From positions 150,276 through 214,275 of the forward strand of contig CAZIMO010000004.1 in assembly GCA_964540535.1 (NCBI GenBank): a stretch of DNA of 64,000 bases. Direction: 5' to 3'. This document shows, in pieces, positions 32,864-42,048 of the stretch. The stretch is from Fimenecus sp964540535 (GTDB taxonomy: Bacteria > Bacillota > Clostridia > Oscillospirales > Acutalibacteraceae). The position numbers and the translations under genes were made by a program. Positions within the stretch are counted from its first letter, which is position 1. Each line of letters opens with the position of its first letter. Under the pieces are notes generated by a model that was not told the DNA's origin, searched no databases, and was given only the letters and a program-made list of their open reading frames with translations.

Positions 32864-32904
32864 GTGGAAAATAATAAAAAGCATTTTCTCAATTCAAAAA
32901 GTCT

Positions 32905-32933
32905 TTGCATTTTTATGAAATATGTTGTATAGT
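32905..32933 (+). promoter_or_regulatory. Predicted promoter of the GntR-family regulator
   Basis: TTGCAT (32905-32910), 17-nt spacer, TATAGT (32928-32933), 34 nt before the ATG. It is back to back with the ilvD promoter, about 40 nt apart. Confidence 0.65.
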
Positions 32934-32967
32934 AATTTTGAAATTTCCATTTTAAGTGAGGAAAATT

Positions 32968-33660
32968 ATGCCAAAGGAAAATTTATCGCAAAGAACTGCC
33001 GAAATACTCAAAAAAATGATTATTGAGGAGCATATATATAATTACGGAGAAAAACTTCCCAACGAAAACGAGCTTTCCCAGAAATTGGGAATAAGCCGTA
33101 CTACTCTTCGTGAGGCAATAAGAACGCTTATTTCAAACGGTGTGCTTGTTGTTAAGCGCGGTAAAGGTACTTTTGTTGCGGAACAGATTGATAGGTATAC
33201 GCAAGGAATTGAGCTGAACAATTTTCTAAAGGAACAGGTTACTCTTCGCGATTTATACGAAACCCGTATGATTTTTGAACCAGAAGCCGCCGCCCTCGCC
33301 TGCAAACGCGCCACCGATGAAGAAATCAAAGAAATTGTAAAACTCGGTGAGATTTGTCAAGCGGAATTAAAGAAGGATCCCTGCGGTAAAAAAAGAATTG
33401 AGTCGGAAAGTGCGTTTCACGGCGCAATCATCAAAGCTTCACACAACGAATTTTTAGGTCAGTTTTTACCTATTCTCACAAATACTATTCAAAAAACAAT
33501 AGAGCTTGACTATAATCTTGAAATTATTGCCGAGGAAGCATACAAAGATCACATAATGATTATGAAATTTCTTGAACAAAGAGATATTGTAGGCGTTAAA
33601 AGCGCAGTTACCATTCATTTGCACCATGCAGTGCTTGCCGAGCAAATTTCTTTGGATTGA
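32968..33660 (+). CDS. GntR/FadR-family transcriptional regulator
   Basis: Winged-helix repressor of the FCD (FadR) subfamily, 230 residues. The HTH (EKLPNENELSQKLGISRTTLREAIRTL) is at residues ~30-65. The FCD effector domain has the Asp/His pattern (ETRMIFEPEAAALA; AFHGAIIKASHN; DHIMIMKFLEQRD; HLHHAV) that binds a metal and a small organic acid. The ATG at 32968 has a GAGGAAAA SD. Its place between ilvD and ilvC suggests control of branched-chain amino acid synthesis by a keto-acid-like ligand; that is inference. Confidence 0.92.
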   Translation: MPKENLSQRTAEILKKMIIEEHIYNYGEKLPNENELSQKLGISRTTLREAIRTLISNGVLVVKRGKGTFVAEQIDRYTQGIELNNFLKEQVTLRDLYETRMIFEPEAAALACKRATDEEIKEIVKLGEICQAELKKDPCGKKRIESESAFHGAIIKASHNEFLGQFLPILTNTIQKTIELDYNLEIIAEEAYKDHIMIMKFLEQRDIVGVKSAVTIHLHHAVLAEQISLD

Positions 33661-33674
33661 TTTGCAAAAAACTA

Positions 33675-33702
33675 TTGACAATACTTGATAATGTTATATA
33701 AT
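33675..33702 (+). promoter_or_regulatory. Sigma-A promoter of ilvC
   Basis: Perfect TTGACA (33675-33680), 16-nt spacer, perfect TATAAT (33697-33702). Confidence 0.82.
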
Positions 33703-33704
33703 AG

Positions 33705-33715
33705 TTGTATGACAA
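33705..33715 (+). promoter_or_regulatory. Putative FadR-type operator at ilvC start site
   Basis: TTGTATGACAA, inside the larger palindrome GTTGT-ATG-ACAAC, fits the general FadR-subfamily operator pattern TNGTNNNACNA. It sits 2 nt after the -10 box, where a bound repressor would block transcription start, and directly follows the gene of a FadR-type regulator. Confidence 0.5.
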
Positions 33716-33768
33716 CGCAAGAAAGATGTCAAACAACTCAAAAATATTATTTTTAGGAGATTTTTACT

Positions 33769-34791
33769 ATGGAACAGAGAATGTTTTATCAACAGGATTG
33801 TAATTTGTCTTTGTTAGACGGAAAAACAATCGCAGTTATCGGCTACGGCAGCCAAGGCCACGCTCATGCGCTTAATGCTAAAGAGTCCGGCTGTAATGTT
33901 ATTATCGGTCTTTATGAGGGCAGTAAGTCTTGGGCAAAGGCTGAAAAACAGGGCTTTGAGGTTTACACTGCTGCTGAAGCTGCAAAAAAAGCCGACATCA
34001 TTATGATACTTATTAACGATGAATTGCAGGCTGATATGTACAAAAAGGATATTGAGCCTAACCTTAAAGAGGGCGATATGCTTATGTTCGCTCACGGCTT
34101 CAACATTCATTTCGGATGCATCAATCCCCCGAAAAATGTTGACGTTACAATGATTGCTCCCAAGGGTCCCGGTCATACAGTTCGTTCAGAATATCAGGCA
34201 GGCAAAGGTGTTCCCTGTCTTGTTGCTGTTCATCAGGACGCAACAGGCAAGGCTCTTGATATGGCTCTTGCATACGCACTTGCTATCGGCGGCGCCCGCG
34301 CAGGCGTTCTTGAAACAGATTTCAGAACAGAAACAGAAACAGACCTTTTCGGTGAACAGGCAGTTCTTTGCGGCGGTGTTTGCGCTCTTATGCAGGCAGG
34401 CTTTGAAACACTTTGCGAGGCAGGCTATGACCCGAGAAACGCTTACTTTGAGTGCATTCACGAAATGAAGCTTATTGTTGACCTTATTTATCAGAGCGGT
34501 TTTGCAGGTATGAGATATTCAATTTCAAACACTGCTGAATACGGCGATTACATCACAGGTCCTAAAATTATTACAGACGAAACAAAGAAGGCTATGAAAA
34601 AGGTTCTTGCAGACATTCAAGACGGTTCATTTGCAAAAGAATTCTTGCTTGATATGTCCGGCGCAGGACGTCAGGTTCACTTCAAGGCTATGAGAAAACT
34701 TGCTTCTGAACATCCCGCAGAAAAAGTCGGCGAAGAAGTTAGAAAGCTTTATAGCTGGAACAACGAAGAGGATAAATTCATTAACAACTAA
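33769..34791 (+). CDS. ilvC: Ketol-acid reductoisomerase
   Basis: NADPH-dependent isomeroreductase, second common step of valine and isoleucine synthesis. Rossmann motif GYGSQGHAHALNAKESG near residue 25, APKGPGHTVRSEY near residue 130 and the Mg-ligand region ETDLFGEQAVLCGG near residue 190. 340 residues is the short class I form. TTAGGAGA SD. It has a consensus promoter with a probable operator and a strong terminator, so it is a single-gene unit under its own control. Confidence 0.98.
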   Translation: MEQRMFYQQDCNLSLLDGKTIAVIGYGSQGHAHALNAKESGCNVIIGLYEGSKSWAKAEKQGFEVYTAAEAAKKADIIMILINDELQADMYKKDIEPNLKEGDMLMFAHGFNIHFGCINPPKNVDVTMIAPKGPGHTVRSEYQAGKGVPCLVAVHQDATGKALDMALAYALAIGGARAGVLETDFRTETETDLFGEQAVLCGGVCALMQAGFETLCEAGYDPRNAYFECIHEMKLIVDLIYQSGFAGMRYSISNTAEYGDYITGPKIITDETKKAMKKVLADIQDGSFAKEFLLDMSGAGRQVHFKAMRKLASEHPAEKVGEEVRKLYSWNNEEDKFINN

Positions 34792-34814
34792 CAGTTGTAT
34801 TGAATAACAATCAA

Positions 34815-34853
34815 AACGGTACATTGGCAATTGTCAATGTACCGTTTATTTTT
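34815..34853 (+). terminator. ilvC terminator
   Basis: A perfect 12-bp stem, AACGGTACATTG / CAATGTACCGTT, then TATTTTTT. It may also serve the convergent ilvB. Confidence 0.9.
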
Positions 34854-34874
34854 TAGTATTTTTTGAAAATAATC

Positions 34875-36581
34875 TTATTTAATTTTATTTTCGCAGGGAT
34901 TGGGGCAGGTTTCGCAGTCACCCATCATTATATCATTTACTGTTTTGCCTGCGGGAATCATTGGCAATACTCTTTCATCTTTATCAATTGCACACTCAAT
35001 CCATACAGGACCGTTTGCTTTAAGAGCTTCTGCGAAAGCTTCTTTAAACTGCGCAATTGTTTCGGCATAATAACCCTTTACGCCAAAGCCCTCTGCAAGC
35101 TTTACAAAATTTGTTTTGCGGTGAGGGTCAGTCTCTGAATAACGCTCGCCGTAGAAGCAACGCTGCCACTGACGAACCATACCCAAAACCTTATTATTCA
35201 TAATAACTGTTATAACCGGAAGATTATAGCTTACGGCTGTGCAAGCTTCATTGAGATTCATATGAAACGAGCCGTCGCCCGTGATATGAACTACCCTTTT
35301 ACTGTCGCCCAAAGCTGCTTTTGCGCCGATTGCCGCGCCGTAGCCGTAGCCCATTGTTCCCAAGCCGCCGCTTGTCAAGAATCCGCGCGGGCTGATATGG
35401 TGAACATACTGCGCTGCCCACATCTGATGCTGGCCGACATCGGTTACAACAACAGTATCCTCCCCTGCCATATCGCAAATTGCGCTGATTAACTGGTGGG
35501 GTAAAATCTGTGAATCATCATCAACAGGTTTATAATCAATCGCTTTAAATTCATCGAGAGCTTTAATCCATTCGCCTCTCTCTTTATGCTCAACAAGTGG
35601 GACAAGAGTTTCGAGAACCTTTTTGACATCGCCGATTACATAACGGTCAACGGCAACATTTTTATTGATTTCGCTAAGGTCAATATCAATTTGAATAATT
35701 GTAGCTTTCTTCGCAAAATTGCTTGTATCAAGGGCAACTCGGTCAGAAAAACGGGTTCCGATTGCGATAAGCACATCTGCAACATCAACAGCTTTGTTTG
35801 TTACATAACTGCCATGCATACCCAAAAGCCCTAAATTAAGCGGATTGTTGTAACCTATAACGCCGGCTGCCATAAGAGTATGGCAAGAGGGAATGTTAGC
35901 TTTTTCAACAAGCTCTAAAGCTAACTCTGACGCATTTGAAGAAACCACGCCGCCGCCGAACATAATTACCGGTTTTTCTGCCTTGTTAATGATTTCGGCA
36001 ACTTCTTTAAGCTCTTCTTCATTGATTACTGTATCATCTTTAACAACAATTTTTTCTTTCGGTTTAAAATCAGTAACTGCCGCAGTAACATCCTTTGTAA
36101 TATCAATAAGAACAGGACCTTTTCTGCCTGTATTTGCAATACGGAATGCTTCGCGGACTGTGTCTGCAAGCTCTTCAACATCCTGCACCATAAAATTATG
36201 CTTTGTAACAGGCATTGTGATGCCTGTTATGTAAACCTCCTGAAAAGCGTCACGTCCGATAAGTCCCTTGCCTACATTGCCTGTGATAATAACCATAGGA
36301 ACGCTGTCCATATAAGCAGTTGCGATACCTGTGACCAGATTTGTAGCGCCCGGACCGCTTGTTGCGATACATACGCCTGTTTTGCCTGTTGCGCGGGCAT
36401 AACCGTCAGCCGCATGGGAAGCACCTTGCTCGTGCGCGGACAGAATATGTTTAATCTTATCACGGTATTTATAAAGGGCATCATAAATATTAAGCACTGC
36501 ACCACCCGGATAGCCGAAAACAGTGTCAACACCCTGCTCTATCAAGATTTCAGTTAAAATCTCCGAACCGTTAAGTTTCAT
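34875..36581 (-). CDS. ilvB: Acetolactate synthase large subunit
   Basis: ThDP-dependent enzyme joining two pyruvates (or pyruvate and 2-ketobutyrate), first step of branched-chain amino acid synthesis. The catalytic Glu is in AHEQGASHAADGYAR near residue 50, the FAD/ThDP domains follow, and GDGSFHMNLNE...NNKVLGMVRQW near residue 445 is the Mg-ThDP motif. 568 residues. SD TTGGAGTGAG. No small regulatory subunit (ilvN/ilvH) is adjacent; it may be elsewhere. C-terminal CETCPNPCENK adds three Cys not typical of the family. Confidence 0.95.
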   Translation of the reverse strand: MKLNGSEILTEILIEQGVDTVFGYPGGAVLNIYDALYKYRDKIKHILSAHEQGASHAADGYARATGKTGVCIATSGPGATNLVTGIATAYMDSVPMVIITGNVGKGLIGRDAFQEVYITGITMPVTKHNFMVQDVEELADTVREAFRIANTGRKGPVLIDITKDVTAAVTDFKPKEKIVVKDDTVINEEELKEVAEIINKAEKPVIMFGGGVVSSNASELALELVEKANIPSCHTLMAAGVIGYNNPLNLGLLGMHGSYVTNKAVDVADVLIAIGTRFSDRVALDTSNFAKKATIIQIDIDLSEINKNVAVDRYVIGDVKKVLETLVPLVEHKERGEWIKALDEFKAIDYKPVDDDSQILPHQLISAICDMAGEDTVVVTDVGQHQMWAAQYVHHISPRGFLTSGGLGTMGYGYGAAIGAKAALGDSKRVVHITGDGSFHMNLNEACTAVSYNLPVITVIMNNKVLGMVRQWQRCFYGERYSETDPHRKTNFVKLAEGFGVKGYYAETIAQFKEAFAEALKANGPVWIECAIDKDERVLPMIPAGKTVNDIMMGDCETCPNPCENKIK

Positions 36582-36647
36582 TACGCTCTCACTCCAATTA
36601 CATAGTATTTATTGTAACGCTTTAGTGCGCAAAAATTATTACCATAT

Positions 36648-36676
36648 ATTTTATACTACTTATAAGAAAAAATCAA
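36648..36676 (-). promoter_or_regulatory. Predicted sigma-A promoter of ilvB
   Basis: Minus strand TTGATT (36671-36676), 17-nt spacer, TAAAAT (36648-36653). It leaves a leader of about 60 nt. Confidence 0.6.
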
Positions 36677-36694
36677 TCTAAAATCAACAAAAAA

Positions 36695-36718
36695 GCAACA
36701 GATTTTACATTCTGCCGC
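36695..36718 (-). terminator. Terminator after ftsH
   Basis: Minus strand GCGGCAGA-ATGTAAAA-TCTGTTGC followed by TTTTTT; two G-U pairs. It closes the long rnj-ftsH operon just before the ilvB promoter. Confidence 0.75.
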
Positions 36719-36736
36719 CTTTTTGTTTTATAAAGC

Positions 36737-38716
36737 TTATATATTGTCGCTGTTTTCGGTATTTTCTGCCGTTATTTCAGCATTTTCTACTGCTGTTTCT
36801 TCGATTTTCTCTGTCTGCTCTGTTTCAGCTTCTTCAAGAAATTCGGCATTAACCTGTTCTTTTTCTTCAGGCAATTCACCTTTTTCCATAAGTGAAACAA
36901 ACTGCTCTTCATTTACTTTTTCAAGCTTTACAAGAGTTTCAGCAAGAAGATGAAGCTTATCAATATGCTCTGAAAGGATTTTTTCTGTTCTTTCATAAGC
37001 AGTGTTTATAATCTTATTAACCTCTTCATCAATAATTGCCGCCACATTTTCAGAATAATTTCTTGTATGATTATAATCCTTGCCGAGAAAAACCTCGTCG
37101 TTATCAGAACCGAAAGTGATTGGGCCGAGCTTTTCGCTCATACCGTATTTTGTAATCATCTTACGTGCAATATCAGAAGCACGCTGAATATCATTTGACG
37201 CGCCTGTTGAAATATCATTGAAAATAATCTTTTCTGCAACACGGCCGCCGAGAAGTGAAACGATGTCATCAAGCATTCGTGATTTCATCATATGCATTTC
37301 GTCTTTTTCGGGAGTATAAAGAGTAAATCCGCCTGCCATACCGCGAGGTACAATAGAGATGTGTGTTACAGGGTCTTTATTCTCAAGATAGTAAGAAGAA
37401 ATTGCGTGGCCTGCCTCATGATAAGCAGTGATTTTCTTATCTTTTTCGCTTATCTTGCGTGATTTCTTTTCACTGCCGACTACAACCTTCATTGTAGCCT
37501 CATTGATTTCGTTCATTGTGATAGCCATAAGCTTTCTCTTTGCCGCCAGAAGTGCCGCCTCGTTAAGAAGATTTTCAAGGTCTGCACCTGTAAATCCGAC
37601 AGTTGTTGCTGCAATTTGATGAAGGTCAACGTCGGGAGCTAAAGGCTTATTTTTTGCGTGAACCCATAAAATTTCTTCTCTGCCCTTAATATCGGGATAG
37701 CCGACAGTTACTTGACGATCAAAACGACCCGGACGGAGAAGCGCAGGGTCAAGAATGTCGGGTCGGTTAGTTGCGGCAATAACGATTACACCGTCATTCG
37801 CGCCGAAGCCGTCCATTTCAACAAGCAGTTGGTTAAGAGTTTGTTCACGCTCATCGTGTCCGCCGCCCATACCTGCACCGCGATGGCGTCCCACAGCGTC
37901 AATTTCGTCAATAAAAATGATTGACGGCTGATTTTTCTTTGCTTCTTTAAACAAATCACGCACACGGGATGCACCGACGCCCACGTACATTTCAACAAAA
38001 TCAGAACCCGAAATTGAGAAAAAAGGAGCGTTAGCCTCTCCTGCTACTGCACGGGCAAGAAGTGTTTTACCTGTACCGGGAGGGCCTACAAGAAGCACAC
38101 CCTTTGGAATACGAGCGCCGAGCTTTGAAAATTCATCGGGAGTTTTAAGGAACTCAACAATCTCAGTAAGCTCTTCTTTTTCTTCGTCAGCACCTGCAAC
38201 ATCTGCAAAAGTAACCTTTTTCGTTTCATCGTCGGCACGCTTTACACGCGCTTTTCCAAAATTCATTGCACGGTTATTCTCGCTTGAAATTGAAGTATTC
38301 ATTTTTCTGAACATAATTACAGAAATAAGAATAATACCTGCCATTGAGATAATTAAAGGCAGCATACTTGAAATCCATGCGCCCGACTTACCGGCTTCAA
38401 GATTATATTTTATCGGTTTTTCGGGATGCTCGTCATTATAAGTGAGAATTTCTTCATGAACGTCATTCACAAAAAGATCTACGCTCGGCAAGCTGTAAGT
38501 ATAAGTTTTGTCATCGTCCCAAAGCTTATATGTTAATTTTCCGCTTGAGATTACAATTTTTGCCTCTGCAACCTTATCGTCATGAAAATATTGAACAAGA
38601 TTTGAATATGTTAAATCAGGCTCTTTGTTTTCCTGCTGATACACAACTATAAATCCCACAAAAAGGAGAGGTATTAAAATGTATGGGATCAATGTTTTCC
38701 AATTAAATTTTTTCAA
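36737..38716 (-). CDS. ftsH: ATP-dependent zinc metalloprotease FtsH
   Basis: Membrane-anchored AAA+ protease for quality control of membrane and regulatory proteins. Two spans (residues ~8-27 and ~115-136) flank an extracytoplasmic loop. Walker A GPPGTGKT is at 211-218, Walker B IIFIDEIDAVG near 267 and the zinc site HEAGH at 433-437. The acidic C-terminal tail is rich in Glu. Length 659. The start is probably TTG with an AGGAGTG SD. It ends the operon after tilS-hpt, the classic Firmicute tilS-hpt-ftsH order. Confidence 0.97.
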   Translation of the reverse strand: MKKFNWKTLIPYILIPLLFVGFIVVYQQENKEPDLTYSNLVQYFHDDKVAEAKIVISSGKLTYKLWDDDKTYTYSLPSVDLFVNDVHEEILTYNDEHPEKPIKYNLEAGKSGAWISSMLPLIISMAGIILISVIMFRKMNTSISSENNRAMNFGKARVKRADDETKKVTFADVAGADEEKEELTEIVEFLKTPDEFSKLGARIPKGVLLVGPPGTGKTLLARAVAGEANAPFFSISGSDFVEMYVGVGASRVRDLFKEAKKNQPSIIFIDEIDAVGRHRGAGMGGGHDEREQTLNQLLVEMDGFGANDGVIVIAATNRPDILDPALLRPGRFDRQVTVGYPDIKGREEILWVHAKNKPLAPDVDLHQIAATTVGFTGADLENLLNEAALLAAKRKLMAITMNEINEATMKVVVGSEKKSRKISEKDKKITAYHEAGHAISSYYLENKDPVTHISIVPRGMAGGFTLYTPEKDEMHMMKSRMLDDIVSLLGGRVAEKIIFNDISTGASNDIQRASDIARKMITKYGMSEKLGPITFGSDNDEVFLGKDYNHTRNYSENVAAIIDEEVNKIINTAYERTEKILSEHIDKLHLLAETLVKLEKVNEEQFVSLMEKGELPEEKEQVNAEFLEEAETEQTEKIEETAVENAEITAENTENSDNI

Positions 38717-38746
38717 TTTAGTTTTTCACTCCTGTGACTGCATTTA

Positions 38747-39292
38747 TTATTTATTTTCATAAACCGCAGGCTTTAATATGCCTACAAACGGTAAATTTCG
38801 ATATTTTTCGTCATAATCAAGACCATAACCAACAACAAATGCGTCTGAAATTGTTTCACCCGAATAATCAGCCTTAACATTCGCTTTGCGTCTTTCGGGT
38901 TTGTCAAGCAAGGTACAGATTTTAATGCTGTTGGGATTTCTTGCAGAAAGCACTTTCATAAGATATTCAAGAGTAACACCGCTGTCGAGAATATCCTCAA
39001 CAATAAGCAAATCGTTGCCGTTTACAATCTCATTATCAAGGTCCTTTATTATTTTAACCACGCCGGAGGTTTTTGTACCCGAACCGTAGCTTGAAACAGA
39101 CATAAAGTCAATTTTGCAAGGCAAATCAATAGCTCTCATAAGATCAGCCATAAAAGCAACAGAACCCTTTAACACGCTGACAAGAACAAGATTTTTGCCC
39201 TTATAATCCTCGGTAATTTGCTCCCCGAGCCGTTTTACTGTGTCTTTCAGTTGATCTTCTGAAAGAAGCACTGTTTCTATATCGTTAATCAT
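38747..39292 (-). CDS. hpt: Hypoxanthine phosphoribosyltransferase
   Basis: Purine salvage enzyme that makes IMP/GMP from hypoxanthine/guanine and PRPP. The PRPP-binding motif LLIVEDILDSGVTL is near residue 100, LVSVLKGSVAFMADLMRAI near residue 40 and the C-terminal VGYGLDYDEKYRNLP is standard. I set the start at ATG 39292 because GGGGGA lies 8 nt upstream; an ATG three codons earlier would abut it. It overlaps tilS by 8 nt. Confidence 0.95.
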   Translation of the reverse strand: MINDIETVLLSEDQLKDTVKRLGEQITEDYKGKNLVLVSVLKGSVAFMADLMRAIDLPCKIDFMSVSSYGSGTKTSGVVKIIKDLDNEIVNGNDLLIVEDILDSGVTLEYLMKVLSARNPNSIKICTLLDKPERRKANVKADYSGETISDAFVVGYGLDYDEKYRNLPFVGILKPAVYENK

Positions 39293-40628
39293 TATTTGCA
39301 TCCCCCAATTTAATTATTTCCGCAAATTTTTCAGTAGTTTTACCGGCTTTACAGCATTCGCTTACACCGAAAAGCTCTGTCCAGACAATCCCCCTATTAT
39401 CTGTAAGTATTAACATTTTTGAGCGGTCACAAACAGGCGTCTTTGCTTCATTAAAAAGCTTTTTAAGGGTTTTTGTACCTCTGTTTGCAGGTTTATACAA
39501 ATCACTGTCACGGCGGTTCCGCACAAAAACATCACTTGATATTTTATCACAATCTATAAATTTGTCTATATTTTTTGTATTAAGTTTTTGTAAATCTTTT
39601 TTGTCTTTAATGTGAATTGAATAAACACCGCAGGGTGTTATTAGCTTTTGAGATTTAAGGTCAATAGGAATTTCAAAATCTTCGGTTACTAACGGTTTGT
39701 TAAAATAAAGCTTTTTACGGTCGGCAAACACCTCTGTTTTACCGCTCAAATTCGCTTTTCCGCCGTTTTTAATAATATGGTTTACTGCTGAAATATACTC
39801 TCTGTTTATGTTTTTAACATTCTGCTCTGTTAAAATTAAAGAAACAATTTGATTTTTTACCGCATTATGGCAATTTTCAAATACCGAGCAGTCGTAATAC
39901 CCATTTTTTCGGGCTTTTAAAAGCAATTCCCTTGACGAAGCCTTAATATAATCATCTGCATTTTTCACCGAGTCAACACATTTTAAAAATGCTTTATCAA
40001 AAGACGGATTAAGTTCAAAAAGCAACGGCAAGATTTTATGACGTATTTTATTTCTGGTGTATTCATCGCTGAGATTTGTGCTGTCAGTTACATATTCAAA
40101 ACCGTTTTCGCTTAAATATTTTTCAATATCTGCCCTTGTGCAGTCAAGCAACGGTCGGATATATTTACCTCTTGTATAAGGTATTCCGCAAAGTCCTGAT
40201 AGCGATGAACCGCGCGTCAAATTAAAAATTAATGTTTCTGCATTGTCATTAAGATTATGAGCGGTTGCAAATTTATCACATTCAACCGTTTCAAAACACT
40301 CATAGCGAAGTCTTCTTGCGCATTCTTCCATGCTCTCGCCTGTTTTTTCGGCTTCATCGGGAACATTCACATTAAAGCTTATAAATTCAACGCTCAAGGC
40401 TTCACAAAGCTGTTTTGAAAATTCAAAATCTCTGTCAGCCTCATCACCGCGAATTCCGTGATGAATATGGACGGCTTTAAGTTTTTCAATACCGAAAATA
40501 TTTTTATTGACCGAAAGAATATGCAAAAGCGCAACTGAATCTGCACCGCCCGAAAGTCCTACACCGACAGTGCATCTGTCAAAAAACATTTTATGCTCTG
40601 ATACGGTTTTGCTGATTTTAGATATCAT
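39285..40628 (-). CDS. tilS: tRNA(Ile)-lysidine synthase
   Basis: Converts the wobble cytidine of tRNA-Ile(CAU) to lysidine, needed to read AUA codons. The PP-loop motif SGGADS is at residues 26-31, followed by VHIHHGIRGDEADRD and CARRLRYECF. The C-terminal TilS domain contains RNRRDSDLYKPANRGTKTLKKLF. The start ATG at 40628 has an AAGGAT SD and overlaps dnaB by 11 nt; the longer frame has no support. 447 residues, usual length. Confidence 0.95.
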   Translation of the reverse strand: MISKISKTVSEHKMFFDRCTVGVGLSGGADSVALLHILSVNKNIFGIEKLKAVHIHHGIRGDEADRDFEFSKQLCEALSVEFISFNVNVPDEAEKTGESMEECARRLRYECFETVECDKFATAHNLNDNAETLIFNLTRGSSLSGLCGIPYTRGKYIRPLLDCTRADIEKYLSENGFEYVTDSTNLSDEYTRNKIRHKILPLLFELNPSFDKAFLKCVDSVKNADDYIKASSRELLLKARKNGYYDCSVFENCHNAVKNQIVSLILTEQNVKNINREYISAVNHIIKNGGKANLSGKTEVFADRKKLYFNKPLVTEDFEIPIDLKSQKLITPCGVYSIHIKDKKDLQKLNTKNIDKFIDCDKISSDVFVRNRRDSDLYKPANRGTKTLKKLFNEAKTPVCDRSKMLILTDNRGIVWTELFGVSECCKAGKTTEKFAEIIKLGDANND

Positions 40629-41994
40629 CCTTAATCCTTTCAAGAGTAGAGAACATTGTAAATTCAGGATTCCACGCAACCTTTACGGTTTCGGTTGAGC
40701 CGTGTCTGTTCTTACCGACAATGATTTCTGCAATATTGGCATTAGGGCTGTCGGCGTCCTGCTCTTCACCGTTTTTATAGTAATCCTCACGGTGAAGCAT
40801 AAGAACGATGTCAGCATCTTGCTCAATTGAACCCGATTCACGCAAGTCTGTCATCTGCGGACGGTGGTCTGCCGCATTTTTTGCAACACTACGGGAAAGC
40901 TGTGAACAGGTAACAACAGGAACATTAAGATCCTTTGCCATCATTTTAAGGCTTCGGGTAATCTCTGAAACCTCATTAACACGGTTATCGGTTCTTTTTG
41001 TACCCGACATAAGCTGAAGATAATCAATAACAATACAGTCAACATCTTTTGTACGCAATGCACGGGCTTTCATCTCCGGTACATTTATGCTTGCGGTATC
41101 ATCGAAATAAAGCTCGCAATTCACAAGATTTTGCAATGCAAGTCCAAGTTTTTCCCAATCGGCATCGTTAATTTCGCCTGTTCTCAACTTATTGCTTACA
41201 ATTCGGGCCTCGGTTGAAATAACACGCTGGGCAAGCTGTTCTTTAGACATCTCTAATGAGAAAAAAAGAACCTTTTTGCCTTTCATTGCAATATTTCTTG
41301 CAACATTTAGAGCGAAGCTTGTTTTACCCATAGCCGGTCTTGCACCGACAATTATAAGGTCGGAACGGTGAAGTCCGCCGCCGAGAACCTTATCGAGATA
41401 AGAAAAGCCTGTGGGAATACCGATATACTGTTCTCTTTCTTTTGGGTCTGCACTTGCAAGCTTATTAAGACGCTCAAAAACATCTGAAACTATAATATCG
41501 CTTACCTTTGAAGCGCCCGAAGTATTTTTGCCGCGGCGAATATCATAAATCTTCTGCTCTGCCATATCGAGCAAAGCGTCGGGCGACTCTGTTCCTCCGC
41601 TTGTTTTGTCAAGTATTTCACGGGCAGTCACCATAAGAGTACGAAGATAATACTTTTCAATAATTATCTTTATGTATGACTCAACATTTTGGGTTGAGGG
41701 AACAGCATCGGCAATCTTCATAAGATATGCTTTACCGCCGATATCGTCATATATGCCCTCTTTTTTAAGCTCTTCAAGAACCACAAGAGGATCAATTCTG
41801 CCGCCCATCGTGTCAATATTTATGATTGCAGTATAAATTGCCTTGTGCTGCGGAAGATAAAGATGCTCTATTTTAAGCATATCTGTAACAGTAGGCAAGC
41901 AATCGGGGGCTTTTAAGATTGCACCCAGCACTGCCTGTTCAGCATCAAGACTGTAAGGAAGATTTAATTCAGCCGAGAAAAAATTACTTTCCAT
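40618..41994 (-). CDS. dnaB: Replicative DNA helicase DnaB
   Basis: Hexameric 5'-3' helicase of the replication fork (DnaC in Bacillus naming). The N-terminal domain (LPYSLDAEQAVLGAIL) is followed by Walker A GARPAMGKTSFALN near residue 205, Walker B CIVIDYLQLMSG near residue 310 and SQLSRSV (motif H3 region). 458 residues. GGAGAAAG SD. It lies after rplI, as in most Firmicutes. Confidence 0.97.
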   Translation of the reverse strand: MESNFFSAELNLPYSLDAEQAVLGAILKAPDCLPTVTDMLKIEHLYLPQHKAIYTAIINIDTMGGRIDPLVVLEELKKEGIYDDIGGKAYLMKIADAVPSTQNVESYIKIIIEKYYLRTLMVTAREILDKTSGGTESPDALLDMAEQKIYDIRRGKNTSGASKVSDIIVSDVFERLNKLASADPKEREQYIGIPTGFSYLDKVLGGGLHRSDLIIVGARPAMGKTSFALNVARNIAMKGKKVLFFSLEMSKEQLAQRVISTEARIVSNKLRTGEINDADWEKLGLALQNLVNCELYFDDTASINVPEMKARALRTKDVDCIVIDYLQLMSGTKRTDNRVNEVSEITRSLKMMAKDLNVPVVTCSQLSRSVAKNAADHRPQMTDLRESGSIEQDADIVLMLHREDYYKNGEEQDADSPNANIAEIIVGKNRHGSTETVKVAWNPEFTMFSTLERIKDDI

Positions 41995-42048
41995 ATTTTA
42001 TCTTTCTCCAATTTCTACATCCGTGAATAGCCGCTGATAAAGTTAAAA

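Noticed and set aside
32776..32870. T-box or leader-peptide attenuator for the ilv genes
   Set aside because: The ilvD leader is too short and has only a CCCCTT/AAGGGG hairpin; no specifier loop, T-box sequence or run of Ile/Val/Leu codons was seen. The ilvC and ilvB leaders were also checked.
34875..34925. C-terminal Cys cluster of IlvB as an Fe-S site
   Set aside because: Only three cysteines in a short tail; not enough to claim a cluster.
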